This document shows, one piece after another, positions 63,360 to 64,000 of a stretch of DNA of 64,000 nt; the first letter of the stretch is position 1, and every line of letters begins with the position of its first letter. The notes beneath the pieces were generated by a model. It searched no databases. It worked only from the letters and a program-made list of their open reading frames with translations, and had not been told where the DNA came from. The stretch spans positions 23,170,501 to 23,234,500 of the forward strand of contig NC_036447.1 of NCBI RefSeq assembly GCF_002775205.1, in the 5' to 3' direction. The DNA comes from Xiphophorus maculatus (lineage: Eukaryota; Chordata; Actinopteri; Cyprinodontiformes; Poeciliidae). Position numbers and translations under genes: made by a program.

Positions 63360-63407
<48 letters not shown>
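63347..63407. repeat. (AAC)n(AAT)n compound microsatellite
   Basis: About 14 bp of AAC units followed by about 47 bp of AAT units. Confidence 0.97.
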
Positions 63408-63408
<1 letters not shown>

Positions 63409-64000
63409 GATTGTTTTACAGAATTGGGCCCATTACAGAACAAGTTTGCACATTTAAGCTAACATAAGTTGTTTACTTGCTAAATAGTTAGTAGTAATAG
63501 CTATGTGACCTTTTGACTAAAAATGTGGATTTAAATTGGTCATAAAATTTAGGTGAGAAGTTATATTTATTTCCATCTTAAATTTTCTTGCAATGCCTTG
63601 CATAGCCTGCAGGAGGCTGATTGCTAAGTCAAAAAATAAGGTTTCCACAATAAATATGGCTGACAATAACGTATATTGCACAAGTTGGTCTTTAACGTTA
63701 CTTTCATGGAACATTTTAATTCAATTTCTTGAACTTTAGTGAACATTGTTGTGCTTCTGGTTTAAATAATATTTTAAATATAAGAAATAATGCAAATCTA
63801 TGAAACTCTTACATCCTACTAAGACACTTTGTTTGGGCCAGAACTCAGACGTGTGCCAAGCCAGATGAATATTTTACCCCTTTCTTGAGAACTCGGCATA
63901 AAACTAAAGCATCAAAATCCTCTAGAATGATTTATTACTTAAATGCATAAGCTGCTTTAACCGTTCTTCACAGAATAACAATTTCAACTCCATCCATAAA

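Larger units (their letters stand above)
58556..64000 (-). other. cxcl12a: Intron 2 of cxcl12 (partial)
   Basis: Sequence upstream of exon 3. No segment that would encode the Cys-X-Cys motif or the HTPNCPFQV stretch was found on the minus strand, so the intron is at least 5.4 kb and continues past the window. It holds a dispersed-repeat tail at 61405-61520 and triplet repeats at 63347-63407. GC-richer unique sequence at about 61800-62520 has no exon that I can support. Confidence 0.65.

Noticed and set aside
58600..64000. cxcl12 exons 1 and 2
   Set aside because: I searched the minus strand for the Cys-X-Cys (RCWCR-like) and HTPNCPFQV-coding segments and found no match, so they are assumed to lie outside the window.

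Overview
The window is vertebrate, almost certainly teleost fish, nuclear DNA. It is AT-rich, its genes are split by GT-AG introns, and it is littered with fish-type Tc1/mariner and hAT-like elements, a LINE remnant and long triplet and TA microsatellites. The recognised proteins have clear vertebrate orthologues and the chemokine is of the fish type. I ran no search: identities rest on reading conserved residues and on joining exons so that phases agree at every junction.

Region 1 (about 2-13.5 kb) is a compact gene cluster. gde1 (minus, six coding exons, 329 aa) and tmem186 (plus, two coding exons, 219 aa) are head to head, with 607 bp between their start codons, so they probably share a promoter. 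tmem186 and hmox2 (minus, six coding exons, 322 aa) are tail to tail, with only about 0.6 kb between stop codons. The hmox2 upstream region is GC-rich with CRE-, CCAAT- and YY1-like motifs. It also holds a plus-strand splice donor, so it may fire in both directions.

Region 2 (about 13.5-53.8 kb) has no intact protein gene that I can support. It holds a decayed heme oxygenase exon 1.8 kb upstream of hmox2 (relic of a tandem duplicate), a LINE reverse-transcriptase remnant, several Tc1 remnants (one split by a later insertion), hAT-like MITEs (two with near-perfect 8-bp target duplications), a 2.5-kb stretch bounded by 125-bp inverted arms, and two broken gene fragments near 40-42 kb (P2X7-like intracellular domain, HECT-like domain). 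The rest is unassigned and may contain regulatory DNA for the flanking genes.

Region 3 (about 53.8-64 kb) is the 3' end of a minus-strand cxcl12 (SDF-1) gene, most like the teleost cxcl12a form. It comprises a 3.1-kb candidate 3' UTR, the last coding exon with a basic tail, exon 3, and at least 5.4 kb of the preceding intron. Exons 1 and 2 were not found and should lie beyond base 64000.

The genes do not form one pathway. gde1 is a membrane glycerophosphodiesterase, tmem186 a mitochondrial complex I assembly protein, hmox2 the constitutive heme oxygenase, and cxcl12 a secreted chemokine. I found no new multi-gene system. The most unusual items are the heme oxygenase relic, the long inverted repeat, the nested transposon with its internal tandem duplication, and a perfect 19-bp hairpin.
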